NCBI RefSeq assembly: GCF_014648675.1
Contig: NZ_BMRO01000005.1
Span: 119,285 to 183,284, forward strand
Length of the DNA: 64,000 nucleotides
Direction: 5' to 3'
From: Actinomadura livida
Lineage (GTDB): Bacteria; Actinomycetota; Actinomycetes; Streptosporangiales; Streptosporangiaceae
Numbering within the stretch: the first letter of the stretch is position 1; every line of letters begins with the position of its first letter. The notes beneath the pieces are model-generated. The model had not been told where the DNA came from, made no database searches, and was given only the letters and a program-made list of their open reading frames with translations. Shown here in pieces: positions 51,067 to 58,839 of this stretch. The position numbers and the translations under genes were made by a program.

Positions 51067-52107
51067 TCAGCTCCGGGCGTACTCCGGCACGAGCTTCTCC
51101 ACGTCCGGGAGCTTCTCGGTCTGGCCCTGGTCGACGAGGATCTGCGCCATCTGCTTCATGGCGTCCATCGGCACGTCCGCGAAGTACGGGTTCTCCGGGT
51201 CCGTGGCGAGCTTCTTGGCGTCCTGCCCGCAGTGCTCGGCCTCGATCCGGTACTTCTCGTCCTTGTTGGCCGGGTCGTTGACCGCGGTGTTGGCCTCCTT
51301 CAGGGAGGTCGAGAACTTCTTCATCGCGTCCTCGTTCTTCTCCACGAAGTCGGCGGTCCCGACGTAGCCGGCGAAGACCAGCCACTTGTCCTTGCCGACC
51401 TCCATGTACGGGTCGCCGAGGCTGCGGACGCCGGGGGTGTTCGAGTACTGCTCGGGCGCCTGCGAGGCGTCGACCTTGCCGGACGCCACCGCCGACGCCA
51501 GCTCACCGAACGGCAGCGCGACGAACTTGACCTTCGACGGGTCACCGCCCGCGTCCGTCACGAACTGCTGGACGATGATCTGGTTGATCCCGCCGAGCTC
51601 GTTGACCGCGACGGTCTTGCCGTGCAGGTCCTTGCCGTTCTCGATCGGCGAGTCCTCCTTGACGAGCACGGCGTTCGAGGGGGTCTCCCCCTTCTTCGGC
51701 GTGCCGTACGCGGTCGCCACCCAGCGGAGGTCGATGCCGCTGTTCATCGCGAGCATCGTCGAGAACGGGTTGGTGAACGCGAGGTCCGCCGACTTGCCCT
51801 GCACGGCGGCCAGTCCCGCCGCGCCGCCGCCGGCCTTGATCAGCTCGACCTTCAGCCCGTTCTTCTCGAAGACGCCCTTCTTCTGCGCCCACAGGACCGA
51901 GATCTCGTTGCACAGGCTCAGCGTGGTGACCTTCAGCTCGCTGACGCCGGCCTTGTCGTCACCGCCGTCCGACGCGGCGCCGGGCGACCCGCACGCCGCG
52001 GTGAGCAGCGCGGTGACCGCCCCAACGGCGATCAGGAACGACTTGCCGCAGCGCCGCCGCGGACGGTTCCCGGCGCGGGGCGTTGGCGTGGATTCCTTCG
52101 TGGACAT
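51067..52107 (-). CDS. NitT/TauT-type ABC substrate-binding lipoprotein
   Basis: 346 residues. Lipoprotein signal with Cys39 (VTALLTAACGSPG), then an NMT1/SsuA-like fold (LKVTTLSLCNEISVLWAQKKGVFEKNGLKVELIKAGGG is the typical start; DLAFTNPFS and FVALPFGELASAVASGKVDA follow). Relatives bind taurine, sulfonates, nitrate or pyrimidine-type compounds such as the thiamine precursor HMP. ATG preceded by TTAGGAGT. Confidence 0.88.
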   Translation of the reverse strand: MSTKESTPTPRAGNRPRRRCGKSFLIAVGAVTALLTAACGSPGAASDGGDDKAGVSELKVTTLSLCNEISVLWAQKKGVFEKNGLKVELIKAGGGAAGLAAVQGKSADLAFTNPFSTMLAMNSGIDLRWVATAYGTPKKGETPSNAVLVKEDSPIENGKDLHGKTVAVNELGGINQIIVQQFVTDAGGDPSKVKFVALPFGELASAVASGKVDASQAPEQYSNTPGVRSLGDPYMEVGKDKWLVFAGYVGTADFVEKNEDAMKKFSTSLKEANTAVNDPANKDEKYRIEAEHCGQDAKKLATDPENPYFADVPMDAMKQMAQILVDQGQTEKLPDVEKLVPEYARS

Positions 52108-52170
52108 GCCGACTCCTAAGGATCGAAGCGTGCCGGGCCGGCGTCGTCGCGCCGGCGCGGCGATGGGGGT

Positions 52171-53103
52171 TCACGCCGAGCCGGCTCGCTTGCGCGACTC
52201 CCGGTGCCACCGGAGGACGCGGGCCTCGACGAGCGCGAACGCGACGTTCAGGAGCAGGCCGATCACCGCGATCAGCAGCACACCGCTCCACATGTCGACG
52301 TAACGGAACTGGCGGGAGGCGAGCACGATGTAGTAGCCGATGCCGTTGGTCGCCGCGAAGAGCTCCGAGACGACCATGAGGATGAGGCCGATGCCGAGGC
52401 TCACCCGCAGCCCGCTGATGATCTGCGGGCTGGCGCCGGGCAGCAGCACCGTGAAGAAGTAGCGGACCTTGCCCATCCGCATGCTGCGCGCCGTCATGAT
52501 GACGGTGCGGTCGATGCCCTGGACGCCGTCCATCGTGTTGATCAGGATCGGGAACACCGTGCCGATGACGATCAGCGAGACGTTCATCTCGTCGGTGACG
52601 CCGAAGACGACCACGGCGAGCGGGAGCAGCGCCGTCGCCGGGATCGACATCCCGAACCGGATCAGCGGGTTGAACACCGCCGCGGCGCGCGCCGAGACGC
52701 CGAGCGCGATGCCCGCGCAGAGGCCGACGACCACCGAGATCAGCCAGCCCTGCCCGGCGCGCGCCATGCTGTTGCCGAGGTCGGTGGTGAACTGCTCGGT
52801 GACGAAGCCGCGCGAGGCGTCGGTGGTGAACCAGTTGGTGAAGAACGCGCCGGCGGACTCGCTGAACGTGGGGAAGTACGGCGACTGGTACAGCCGGGAC
52901 CCCACCTCCCACGCGATCAGCAGCAGCGCGACCATCCAGGAGTAGGCGGCCGCGCGGCCCAGCGCCGTCCCCGCCGAGGACGCCGCCTCGGCCAGGCCCG
53001 CCAGCGGGGGCCGGCCGCCGCTCTCGGTGCCCTGCTCGGCCCGTGCGGCGTCCTGCTCGGCGCGTGCGGTGCTCGTCGTCTCGGTGCTCGTCGTCTCGGT
53101 CAT
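52171..53103 (-). CDS. NitT/TauT-type ABC permease
   Basis: 310 residues with six or so membrane segments and the BPDT loop RSMRMGKVRYFFTVLLPGASPQIISGLRVSLGIGLI (EAA motif). The hydrophilic N-terminus has short repeats (TETTST twice, ARAEQ twice) coded by 15-bp tandem repeats. Pairs with the next permease to make a heterodimeric channel; starts overlap as ATGA. Confidence 0.87.
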   Translation of the reverse strand: MTETTSTETTSTARAEQDAARAEQGTESGGRPPLAGLAEAASSAGTALGRAAAYSWMVALLLIAWEVGSRLYQSPYFPTFSESAGAFFTNWFTTDASRGFVTEQFTTDLGNSMARAGQGWLISVVVGLCAGIALGVSARAAAVFNPLIRFGMSIPATALLPLAVVVFGVTDEMNVSLIVIGTVFPILINTMDGVQGIDRTVIMTARSMRMGKVRYFFTVLLPGASPQIISGLRVSLGIGLILMVVSELFAATNGIGYYIVLASRQFRYVDMWSGVLLIAVIGLLLNVAFALVEARVLRWHRESRKRAGSA

Positions 53104-53963
53104 GACCGTCCCCCCGCGTCCGTGCCCCGCCGCGTCCACGGCAGGCTGCGCCGCTCGATGGCCGCGAGCGTGGTGTAGAGAAGCCAGCCGAGAACGCCCG
53201 CGAGGATGATCCCGGCGTACACGAAGTCGGGCCGCGGGATGCCCTGGTACTTCACGATCACCGTGCCGATGCCGTAGCTCGCGCCGAGCAGCTCGACACT
53301 GACGATCACGATCAGGGCGATGCCGCTGGCCACCCGGATGCCGGTGACGATGGACGGCAGCGCCGAGGGCAGCACCACGCGGCGCAGCGTCTGGAACCGG
53401 CTCCAGCGCATGCTGCGCGCGACGGTCAGCAGCTGCGGCTCGGTGTTGTGGACGCCGTACACCGTGTTGAGCAGGATCGGGCCGAAGATCGCGAAGACCG
53501 TCAGGGCGAGCTTCATGCTCAGCCCGAGCCCGAAGAGCAGCACCGACGCCGGGATGAACACCGTGGCGGGCACCGAGCGCAGCGCGTGCACCACGGTGAC
53601 CGTCGGGCGGTACAGCGCGGCGACCGTGCCGAGCACGATGCCGAGCGGGACGGCGACGGCGGTGGTGAGGGCCATCGACAGGAACCAGGTGTAGACCGTG
53701 TCGAGGACCTGGAGGCGGAAGTCCCCGCTCAGCGCCAGGTCCTTGATCCGCAGCGTCACCGTCCAGGGCGCCGGCAGGGATTCGCGCGCCACGAGTCCGA
53801 GGCTGCTCGCGACCTGCCACAGCGCGACCAGGAAGCCGACGCCGAGGAGGCCTAGCGCCAGCGGTGAGCGCAGGGCCCGCGCCAGCGGCCCGGCGGGTGC
53901 GCCGGCCGCGGCCCGGGCCTTGCTGGGGGCCTTGTCGAGGGTCTGCACGGATGTGGAGGACAT
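53100..53963 (-). CDS. NitT/TauT-type ABC permease
   Basis: 287 residues, similar to the preceding permease, with the EAA-type loop RSMRWSRFQTLRRVVLPSALPSIVTGIRVASGIALI. I chose the ATG at 53963 because the protein then starts with a short cytoplasmic tail before the first membrane segment. Two permeases per importer is normal when the genes have diverged like this. Confidence 0.87.
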   Translation of the reverse strand: MSSTSVQTLDKAPSKARAAAGAPAGPLARALRSPLALGLLGVGFLVALWQVASSLGLVARESLPAPWTVTLRIKDLALSGDFRLQVLDTVYTWFLSMALTTAVAVPLGIVLGTVAALYRPTVTVVHALRSVPATVFIPASVLLFGLGLSMKLALTVFAIFGPILLNTVYGVHNTEPQLLTVARSMRWSRFQTLRRVVLPSALPSIVTGIRVASGIALIVIVSVELLGASYGIGTVIVKYQGIPRPDFVYAGIILAGVLGWLLYTTLAAIERRSLPWTRRGTDAGGRS

Positions 53964-54341
53964 CGTTACCGTCCAGCCGGAAGGGAAGGGGGCACGCCGA
54001 CTCCAGCTCTGCTTCGAGGGCCATGTCCATCTCGGAGGACGTAATGGCGTTGCGGGTGACGGTATGGCGCACGTCTCGCCGAAGTCAAGGGTCGCCGGTG
54101 TCGAAAAGCACGGAAGACTTTTTTCGGCGAACCAATGCAAAGCGCACGACGACAACGGCCGACGGCATTGCCGGCGGCCGTTGGAAGGCGCACTTGCGTC
54201 CGCCCTGGCCGGGTGTTCCCACGACACCCGGCCGGGCGTTACGAATCGATTTCTTGCTTTCTCAGCCCGTAATCTGAAGGCACGGGCGGCATATCCCGCC
54301 GGAATTGCTCCGCGGAACGGAATTGTGTTGCGCCGCCGGTG
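53964..54341. other. intergenic stretch inside the NitT-type operon
   Basis: 378 bases between permease and ATPase genes without a convincing gene. Composition is more AT-rich than the coding DNA around 54100-54330 (for example CGAATCGATTTCTTGCTTTC), suggesting promoters for the minus-strand permease-hydrolase genes. Confidence 0.4.
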
Positions 54342-55181
54342 CTAGGCGGCGGGCATGTCCTTCATGACCAGGCGGAAGACCTCCGCCCGCAGCTGGGCGT
54401 AGACGGGGTTCTCCTTGGTGGCGAACTGGTCGCGCGGCCGGGGCAGCGGCACTTCGAGTTCGGCGACGACGCTCGACGGGCTCTTGGACAGCACGACGAT
54501 CCGGTCGGAAAGGTAGACCGCCTCGTCGATGTCGTGGGTGACGAACAGAATCGTCTTGTTGTACTCCTCCCAGACTCGCAGGAGAAGGTCTTCGAGCCCG
54601 GTCCGGGTCTGGGCGTCCACCGACGCGAAAGGCTCGTCCATGAGCAGCACTTTCGGGTGCGAAATCAGCGCGCGGGCGATCGCCACGCGCTGCTGCATGC
54701 CGCCCGAGAGCTGCCAGGGGTAGCGGCCTCCGACGGACGGGTCGAGGCCGACCTGGGTCAGCAGCCGCGCCACGTCGCGCTTGATCTCCGCCTTCGAGGC
54801 CCGCTCCGACTTCATCGGCAGGCCGACGTTGCTCTCCACGCTCAGCCAGGGGAACAGCGACCTGCTGTAGTCCTGGAACACGACCGACAGGCCGGGCGGC
54901 GGCCCGGTGACGGCCCGGCCGCCGAGCGTCACGCTGCCGCCGGTGGGCGGGAGGAGGCCGGCGATGCAGCTCAGCAGGGTCGTCTTGCCGCAGCCCGAGG
55001 GGCCGACGATGGAGACGAACTCCCCCTCGTGGAGCGTGAACGAGACCTGCTCGATCGCCCGGACGGCGCCCTTCTTGTTCGGATAGGACTTCGCGAGACC
55101 GTCCACCGCGAGCATCGCGGCCCCCGAGCCGGGGGGCTCCGCGGTCGCGGTCGGTGACGGGGGCGTCGAGTCAGGTTTCAT
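54342..55181 (-). CDS. NitT/TauT-type ABC transporter ATPase
   Basis: 279 residues. Walker A VGPSGCGKTTLLSCIAGL, Q-loop VVFQDYSRSLFPWLSV, signature LSGGMQQRVAIARAL, Walker B VLLMDEPFASVDAQTR, switch His THDIDEAVYLSDRI. Energises the importer of the two permeases. It is the first gene of the block and separated from the permeases by 378 bases. Confidence 0.92.
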   Translation of the reverse strand: MKPDSTPPSPTATAEPPGSGAAMLAVDGLAKSYPNKKGAVRAIEQVSFTLHEGEFVSIVGPSGCGKTTLLSCIAGLLPPTGGSVTLGGRAVTGPPPGLSVVFQDYSRSLFPWLSVESNVGLPMKSERASKAEIKRDVARLLTQVGLDPSVGGRYPWQLSGGMQQRVAIARALISHPKVLLMDEPFASVDAQTRTGLEDLLLRVWEEYNKTILFVTHDIDEAVYLSDRIVVLSKSPSSVVAELEVPLPRPRDQFATKENPVYAQLRAEVFRLVMKDMPAA

Positions 55182-55220
55182 AGCGCTCTCCTCGCACCAG
55201 GGTTCCCGTTTTATACAATG

Positions 55221-55235
55221 CGAGATGGCGTCTCG
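55221..55235. promoter_or_regulatory. inverted repeat upstream of the NitT-type ATPase gene
   Basis: CGAGATGGCGTCTCG pairs its 5-base ends around a 5-base centre, about 40 bases upstream of the ATPase start and next to TTATACAAT (55211-55219). It may be the operator of the IclR regulator; no second copy was found. Confidence 0.3.
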
Positions 55236-55337
55236 TCAAGTGCGAACGCCCTGGTGAGAGCCGGTCTCCGGGTTTCTCGTCCCGTTCCGGGGATAGGGAG
55301 CGGACGAGTGGAGTCGTGCTACAGGGGAGGCCCGCAC

Positions 55338-56267
55338 ATGAACATGCCGCACCGGACGATGCGCCGGCTGGAGGAGGCGGAGGCGCTCGACGGGATCGCC
55401 AAGCCGCTGAGCAAGGCGGCCCAGGGCGCGGTACGGCCGCGCATCGTCCGCAACCTGCTGAGCGGGGCCAAGGTGGGCCACCCGCTGCATCCCCCGCTCA
55501 CGGACGTGCCGATCGGCGCCTGGAGCATGTCCGCGCTGCTGGACGTCATGGGCGGCCCCGCCGCCGAACCCGCCGCCGACATGCTGGTGAAGGTCGGCCT
55601 GTTCACCGCCGTGCCCACCGCCCTCAGCGGCCTGAACGACTGGTCCGACACGATCGGTGCGGACCGGCGGGTCGGGTTCGTGCACGCCGCGGCCAACAGC
55701 GCGGCCCTGACCCTGTACGCGGCGTCCGCCGTCGCGCGCGCCCGCGGCAAGCGCGGGACCGGCAAGGCCCTCGGCTTCGCGGGGCTGGGGATGATGGCGA
55801 TCGGCGGCTACCTCGGCGGTCACCTGTCGTTCGCCAACGGCGTCAACGTCAACCGCACCGCCTGGGAGCAGGAACCGGAGGAGTGGACGCCGGTCATGGC
55901 CGAGACCGAACTGGCCGACGGCCAGCACCGCACGGCGGACGCGAACGGCGTGGAGGTCCTGCTGTACCGCAAGGGCGCGACGATCTACGCCATGTCCGCC
56001 ACCTGCAGCCACATGGGCGGCCCCCTGGGCGAGGGGTCGATCGAGGACGACTGCGTCACCTGCCCCTGGCACGGCAGCACCTTCCGGTTCGCCGACGGCG
56101 GCATCGAGCGCGGCCCGGCCAGCAGCCCGCAGCCGCACTTCGAGACGCGGATCGAGGCCGGACGCATCGAGATCCGCCTCGCCCCGCCGGAGGCACCCGC
56201 AAAGGAAGGCGAGGGAGGCATCCACCGAGGACACCGCCGCCCCCTCGCCCGGACGTCCGCGTCCTGA
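55338..56267 (+). CDS. DUF2231-Rieske [2Fe-2S] membrane protein
   Basis: 309 residues. Residues about 40-190 are a DUF2231 membrane domain (GHPLHPPLTDVPIGAWSMSALLDVMG, several hydrophobic helices). Residues about 205-290 are a Rieske domain with CxH (ATCSHMGGPLGEG) and CxxH (VTCPWHGSTFRF). It probably serves as a membrane-bound electron carrier. ATG at 55338 follows GGGGAGG. The Lys/Glu/Arg-rich tail is probably disordered. Confidence 0.85.
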   Translation: MNMPHRTMRRLEEAEALDGIAKPLSKAAQGAVRPRIVRNLLSGAKVGHPLHPPLTDVPIGAWSMSALLDVMGGPAAEPAADMLVKVGLFTAVPTALSGLNDWSDTIGADRRVGFVHAAANSAALTLYAASAVARARGKRGTGKALGFAGLGMMAIGGYLGGHLSFANGVNVNRTAWEQEPEEWTPVMAETELADGQHRTADANGVEVLLYRKGATIYAMSATCSHMGGPLGEGSIEDDCVTCPWHGSTFRFADGGIERGPASSPQPHFETRIEAGRIEIRLAPPEAPAKEGEGGIHRGHRRPLARTSAS

Positions 56268-56444
56268 CGCCCGTAGCGGGGACACCGGTCCGGTGCACGG
56301 CGGCCGGGCCGGGTCCCGCTGAACGCCGGTCATGTACCGCGCGGGCAGTCCTGGGCGCGGGATTCCGGACACGGGCCCCGCGCGGGCCGGCCCGACGGCC
56401 GCCCGCTCCGACGCAGGCCGACTGACCTGCGACCACTGTCGGCC

Positions 56445-56455
56445 TCGATTATCGA
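56445..56455. promoter_or_regulatory. 11-bp palindrome upstream of murJ
   Basis: TCGATTATCGA is a perfect palindrome 63 bases before the murJ ATG in an AT-richer stretch. It may be a regulator site; no other copy was noticed. Confidence 0.25.
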
Positions 56456-56517
56456 AACGTCCGCTTCTTGTGGGATCGTCACCGTCGCATCCGTGACCTC
56501 GATCCCCCAAGGAGCCG

Positions 56518-58395
56518 ATGGTGAGGCGCGACTCCGCCGAAGAGCCCGGGCCCGCCGAGGCCGGACGTCCGCGGGGCGGCGAGGCGGCGGGCGGGTACTC
56601 CGGCCGCGTCCTGATGCCCGGCGACGTGCTGGACGCCATCGAGCGCCGGGAGCCCCCGTCCCGGCCGGAGCGCGGGCTGACGGTCCTGCACGACCCGAGC
56701 GACTTCGGCGACCTCGGGACCGCCGACCGCCCCGGCGAGGAGGGCGAGGAGATCGGCGGTGCCGCCCACGCGGCGCCGCCGTCCCTGGCCCGCTCCAGCG
56801 TCATCATGGCGATCGGGACGGTCGTGTCCCGCGCGACGGGCTTCATCCGGACGGCGGCGATCGTCGCCGCGCTCGGCACCGGGCTCCTCGGCGACGCCTA
56901 CCAGACGGCCAACATGGTGCCGTTCGTCGTGTACGACCTGCTCATCGGCGGCCTGCTGGCGAGCGTCTTCGTGCCGTTCCTCGTGAAGCGGCGGCAGCAG
57001 GACCCGGACGGCGGCGTCGCGACCGAGCAGCGGTTCATGACGGTGACGCTGCTCGCCCTGGCCGCCATCACGTTCGTCGCCGTCCTCGGCGCGCAGGTCC
57101 TCATCACCGTCTACGCGGGCGAGTGGACGGGCAACCAGCGCGAGGTCGCCGTCACGCTGTCGCGCTTCCTGCTGCTGCAGATCTTCTTCATCGGGGCGAG
57201 CGGCGTCGTCAGCTCCATGCTGAACAGCCGCCAGCGGTTCGGCGCGCCGATGTGGGCGCCGGTCGTCAACAACCTCACGATCATCGCGGTGGCCGTGCTG
57301 TTCCTGCGTATCGCGGGGCCAGGCCGCACGGCCGACGACATCACCGACGGCCAGGTCGCGCTCCTCGGGCTCGGCGCGACCGCGGGGCAGCTTCTCCAGG
57401 CGCTCATCCTGGCGTGGGCGCTCTGGCGCGCGGGGTTCCGCTGGCGTCCCCGGCTCGGCCTGCGCGGATCCGGCTTCGGCGAGGCGATGCGGAACGCCGG
57501 CTGGATGATGGTGTACGCGGTCGTCGCGCAGATCAGCCTGCTGGTCAGCACGAACGTCGCGACCCGCGCCGGCGCCCGGGTGGCGGAGGCGGGGCTGGAG
57601 ACCGGGGCGGGCATCACCGCCTACAAGAACGCCTTCGTCATCTTCCAGCTGCCGTACGCCATCATCGCGGTCTCGGTGATCACGGCGCTGCTGCCGAAGA
57701 TGAGCCGGCACGTCGCGGAGGGGCGCAAGGACCTGGTCCGGCTGGACTTCTCCCGAGGGGTCCGGCTGGCGGCCGTCCTGCTGGTCCCCGCGTCCGTCGC
57801 GATGGTGGTCTTCGCGGTGCCGATGGCGGTCGTCCTGTACGCCCGCGGCAGCGCCTCGGTGGACGACGCGCACGTCATCGGCTACGTGCTCATGATGTTC
57901 GCGGTGTCGCTGATCCCGTTCACGCTGTTCCAGATGATGCTGCGGGTCTTCTACTCGCTGGGCGACACCCGCACCCCCGGGCTCATCGCGCTCGCCCCCG
58001 TCGCGATCCACGGGATCTCGGGCTTCCTGGTCCTGTACCTGGCGCCGCCGGAGCACATCGTCATCTACCTGCCGATCGGCCACGGCCTGTACTACGCGGT
58101 CGGCTTCCTGATCGCGGGCCAGATCCTGCGGAAGCGCCTCCACGGCCTGGACGGCCGCCGCGTCTTCCGCACCCTGCTCCTGCTCCACCTCGCGGCACTC
58201 CCGGGCGCCGCGGCGGGCGCCGCGGCGGCCTGGCTATTGGGCGGCTTCACCGGCGGCACCGCCGCCGCCCTCCTCTCCCTCCTCGCAGGCTGCGCAGTAG
58301 GCGGCATCGTCTTCGCCCTAACGGCCTACGCCCTGCGCATCGAAGAGCTGAGAGTCTTCCTGGAAACGGCCCGCACCAAGGTCCTCCGCCGCTAG
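56518..58395 (+). CDS. murJ: lipid II flippase MurJ (MviN family)
   Basis: 625 residues with about 14 predicted membrane helices from residue 95 onward. MurJ-type segments include SRATGFIRTAAIVAALG, ADAYQTAN-like GDAYQTANMVPFVVYDLLIGGLLASVFVPFLV and the conserved VFYSLGDTRTPG. It moves lipid II across the membrane for peptidoglycan synthesis. The first 90 residues are a hydrophilic, Pro/Gly/Glu-rich extension not present in the E. coli protein. ATG follows AAGGAG. Actinobacteria often have several MurJ paralogs, so this may not be the essential copy. Confidence 0.9.
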   Translation: MVRRDSAEEPGPAEAGRPRGGEAAGGYSGRVLMPGDVLDAIERREPPSRPERGLTVLHDPSDFGDLGTADRPGEEGEEIGGAAHAAPPSLARSSVIMAIGTVVSRATGFIRTAAIVAALGTGLLGDAYQTANMVPFVVYDLLIGGLLASVFVPFLVKRRQQDPDGGVATEQRFMTVTLLALAAITFVAVLGAQVLITVYAGEWTGNQREVAVTLSRFLLLQIFFIGASGVVSSMLNSRQRFGAPMWAPVVNNLTIIAVAVLFLRIAGPGRTADDITDGQVALLGLGATAGQLLQALILAWALWRAGFRWRPRLGLRGSGFGEAMRNAGWMMVYAVVAQISLLVSTNVATRAGARVAEAGLETGAGITAYKNAFVIFQLPYAIIAVSVITALLPKMSRHVAEGRKDLVRLDFSRGVRLAAVLLVPASVAMVVFAVPMAVVLYARGSASVDDAHVIGYVLMMFAVSLIPFTLFQMMLRVFYSLGDTRTPGLIALAPVAIHGISGFLVLYLAPPEHIVIYLPIGHGLYYAVGFLIAGQILRKRLHGLDGRRVFRTLLLLHLAALPGAAAGAAAAWLLGGFTGGTAAALLSLLAGCAVGGIVFALTAYALRIEELRVFLETARTKVLRR

Positions 58396-58530
58396 GAGCG
58401 CGACGGCCGACGTCCGTCCGAAGGGCCCGTGCATTTGTCGCTCACTTTCTTACGATCAGGGGGCGTAAAGGGGCGATAATGTCTCGGCAAACGTGAAAGC
58501 GCCGCGCAGCACGGGGACGGGGAGCCGTAG
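58396..58530. other. gap before the Trypco2-protease-NACHT locus
   Basis: 135 bases without a gene. GATAAT at 58475-58480 in an AT-richer patch is a possible -10 element for the + strand; no good -35 is seen at normal spacing. Confidence 0.3.
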
Positions 58531-58839
58531 ATGAAAGTCGATCTTGCCGAGATGATCGGGCAGCTGCGAACCGAACTGACCGAGGCCATGCGGGCGGGGG
58601 CGGACTCCGAACTGCGGTTCGAGATCGGCACCGTGGAACTCGAACTGGCGGTGCAGGTCCAGAAGGAGGCCAGGCCGGGGGCGAAGGTCCGGTTCTGGGT
58701 GGTGGAGGCCGGCGTCGACACGGCGGTGTCGTCGCTCTCGACCCACACGATCAAACTGTCACTCGACCCCAGGCACGTCTCGGCTCCCGACCGCAGCCCG
58801 CTGATCTCCGGCGCTGAGGTCGACGGTGAGCGGCGTTGA
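58531..58839 (+). CDS. Trypco2-like small protein (trypsin-co-occurring domain)
   Basis: 102 residues. A short N-terminal helix (DLAEMIGQLRTELTEAMRAG) is followed by a small beta domain (ELRFEIGTVELELAVQVQKEARPGAKVRFWVVEAGVD) and ends THTIKLSLDPR. This matches the Trypco2 domain, found by comparative genomics beside trypsin-like peptidases in NTP-dependent conflict systems. Its role is unknown: substrate, adaptor or inhibitor of the protease. ATG follows GGGGAG. Its last 14 bases overlap the protease-NACHT gene in another frame, so the two are translationally coupled. Confidence 0.8.
   Translation: MKVDLAEMIGQLRTELTEAMRAGADSELRFEIGTVELELAVQVQKEARPGAKVRFWVVEAGVDTAVSSLSTHTIKLSLDPRHVSAPDRSPLISGAEVDGERR

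Noticed and set aside
53966..54193. Small minus-strand frame in the gap of the NitT-type operon
   Set aside because: No plausible ribosome site or domain, and it lies in the likely promoter region of the permease genes.
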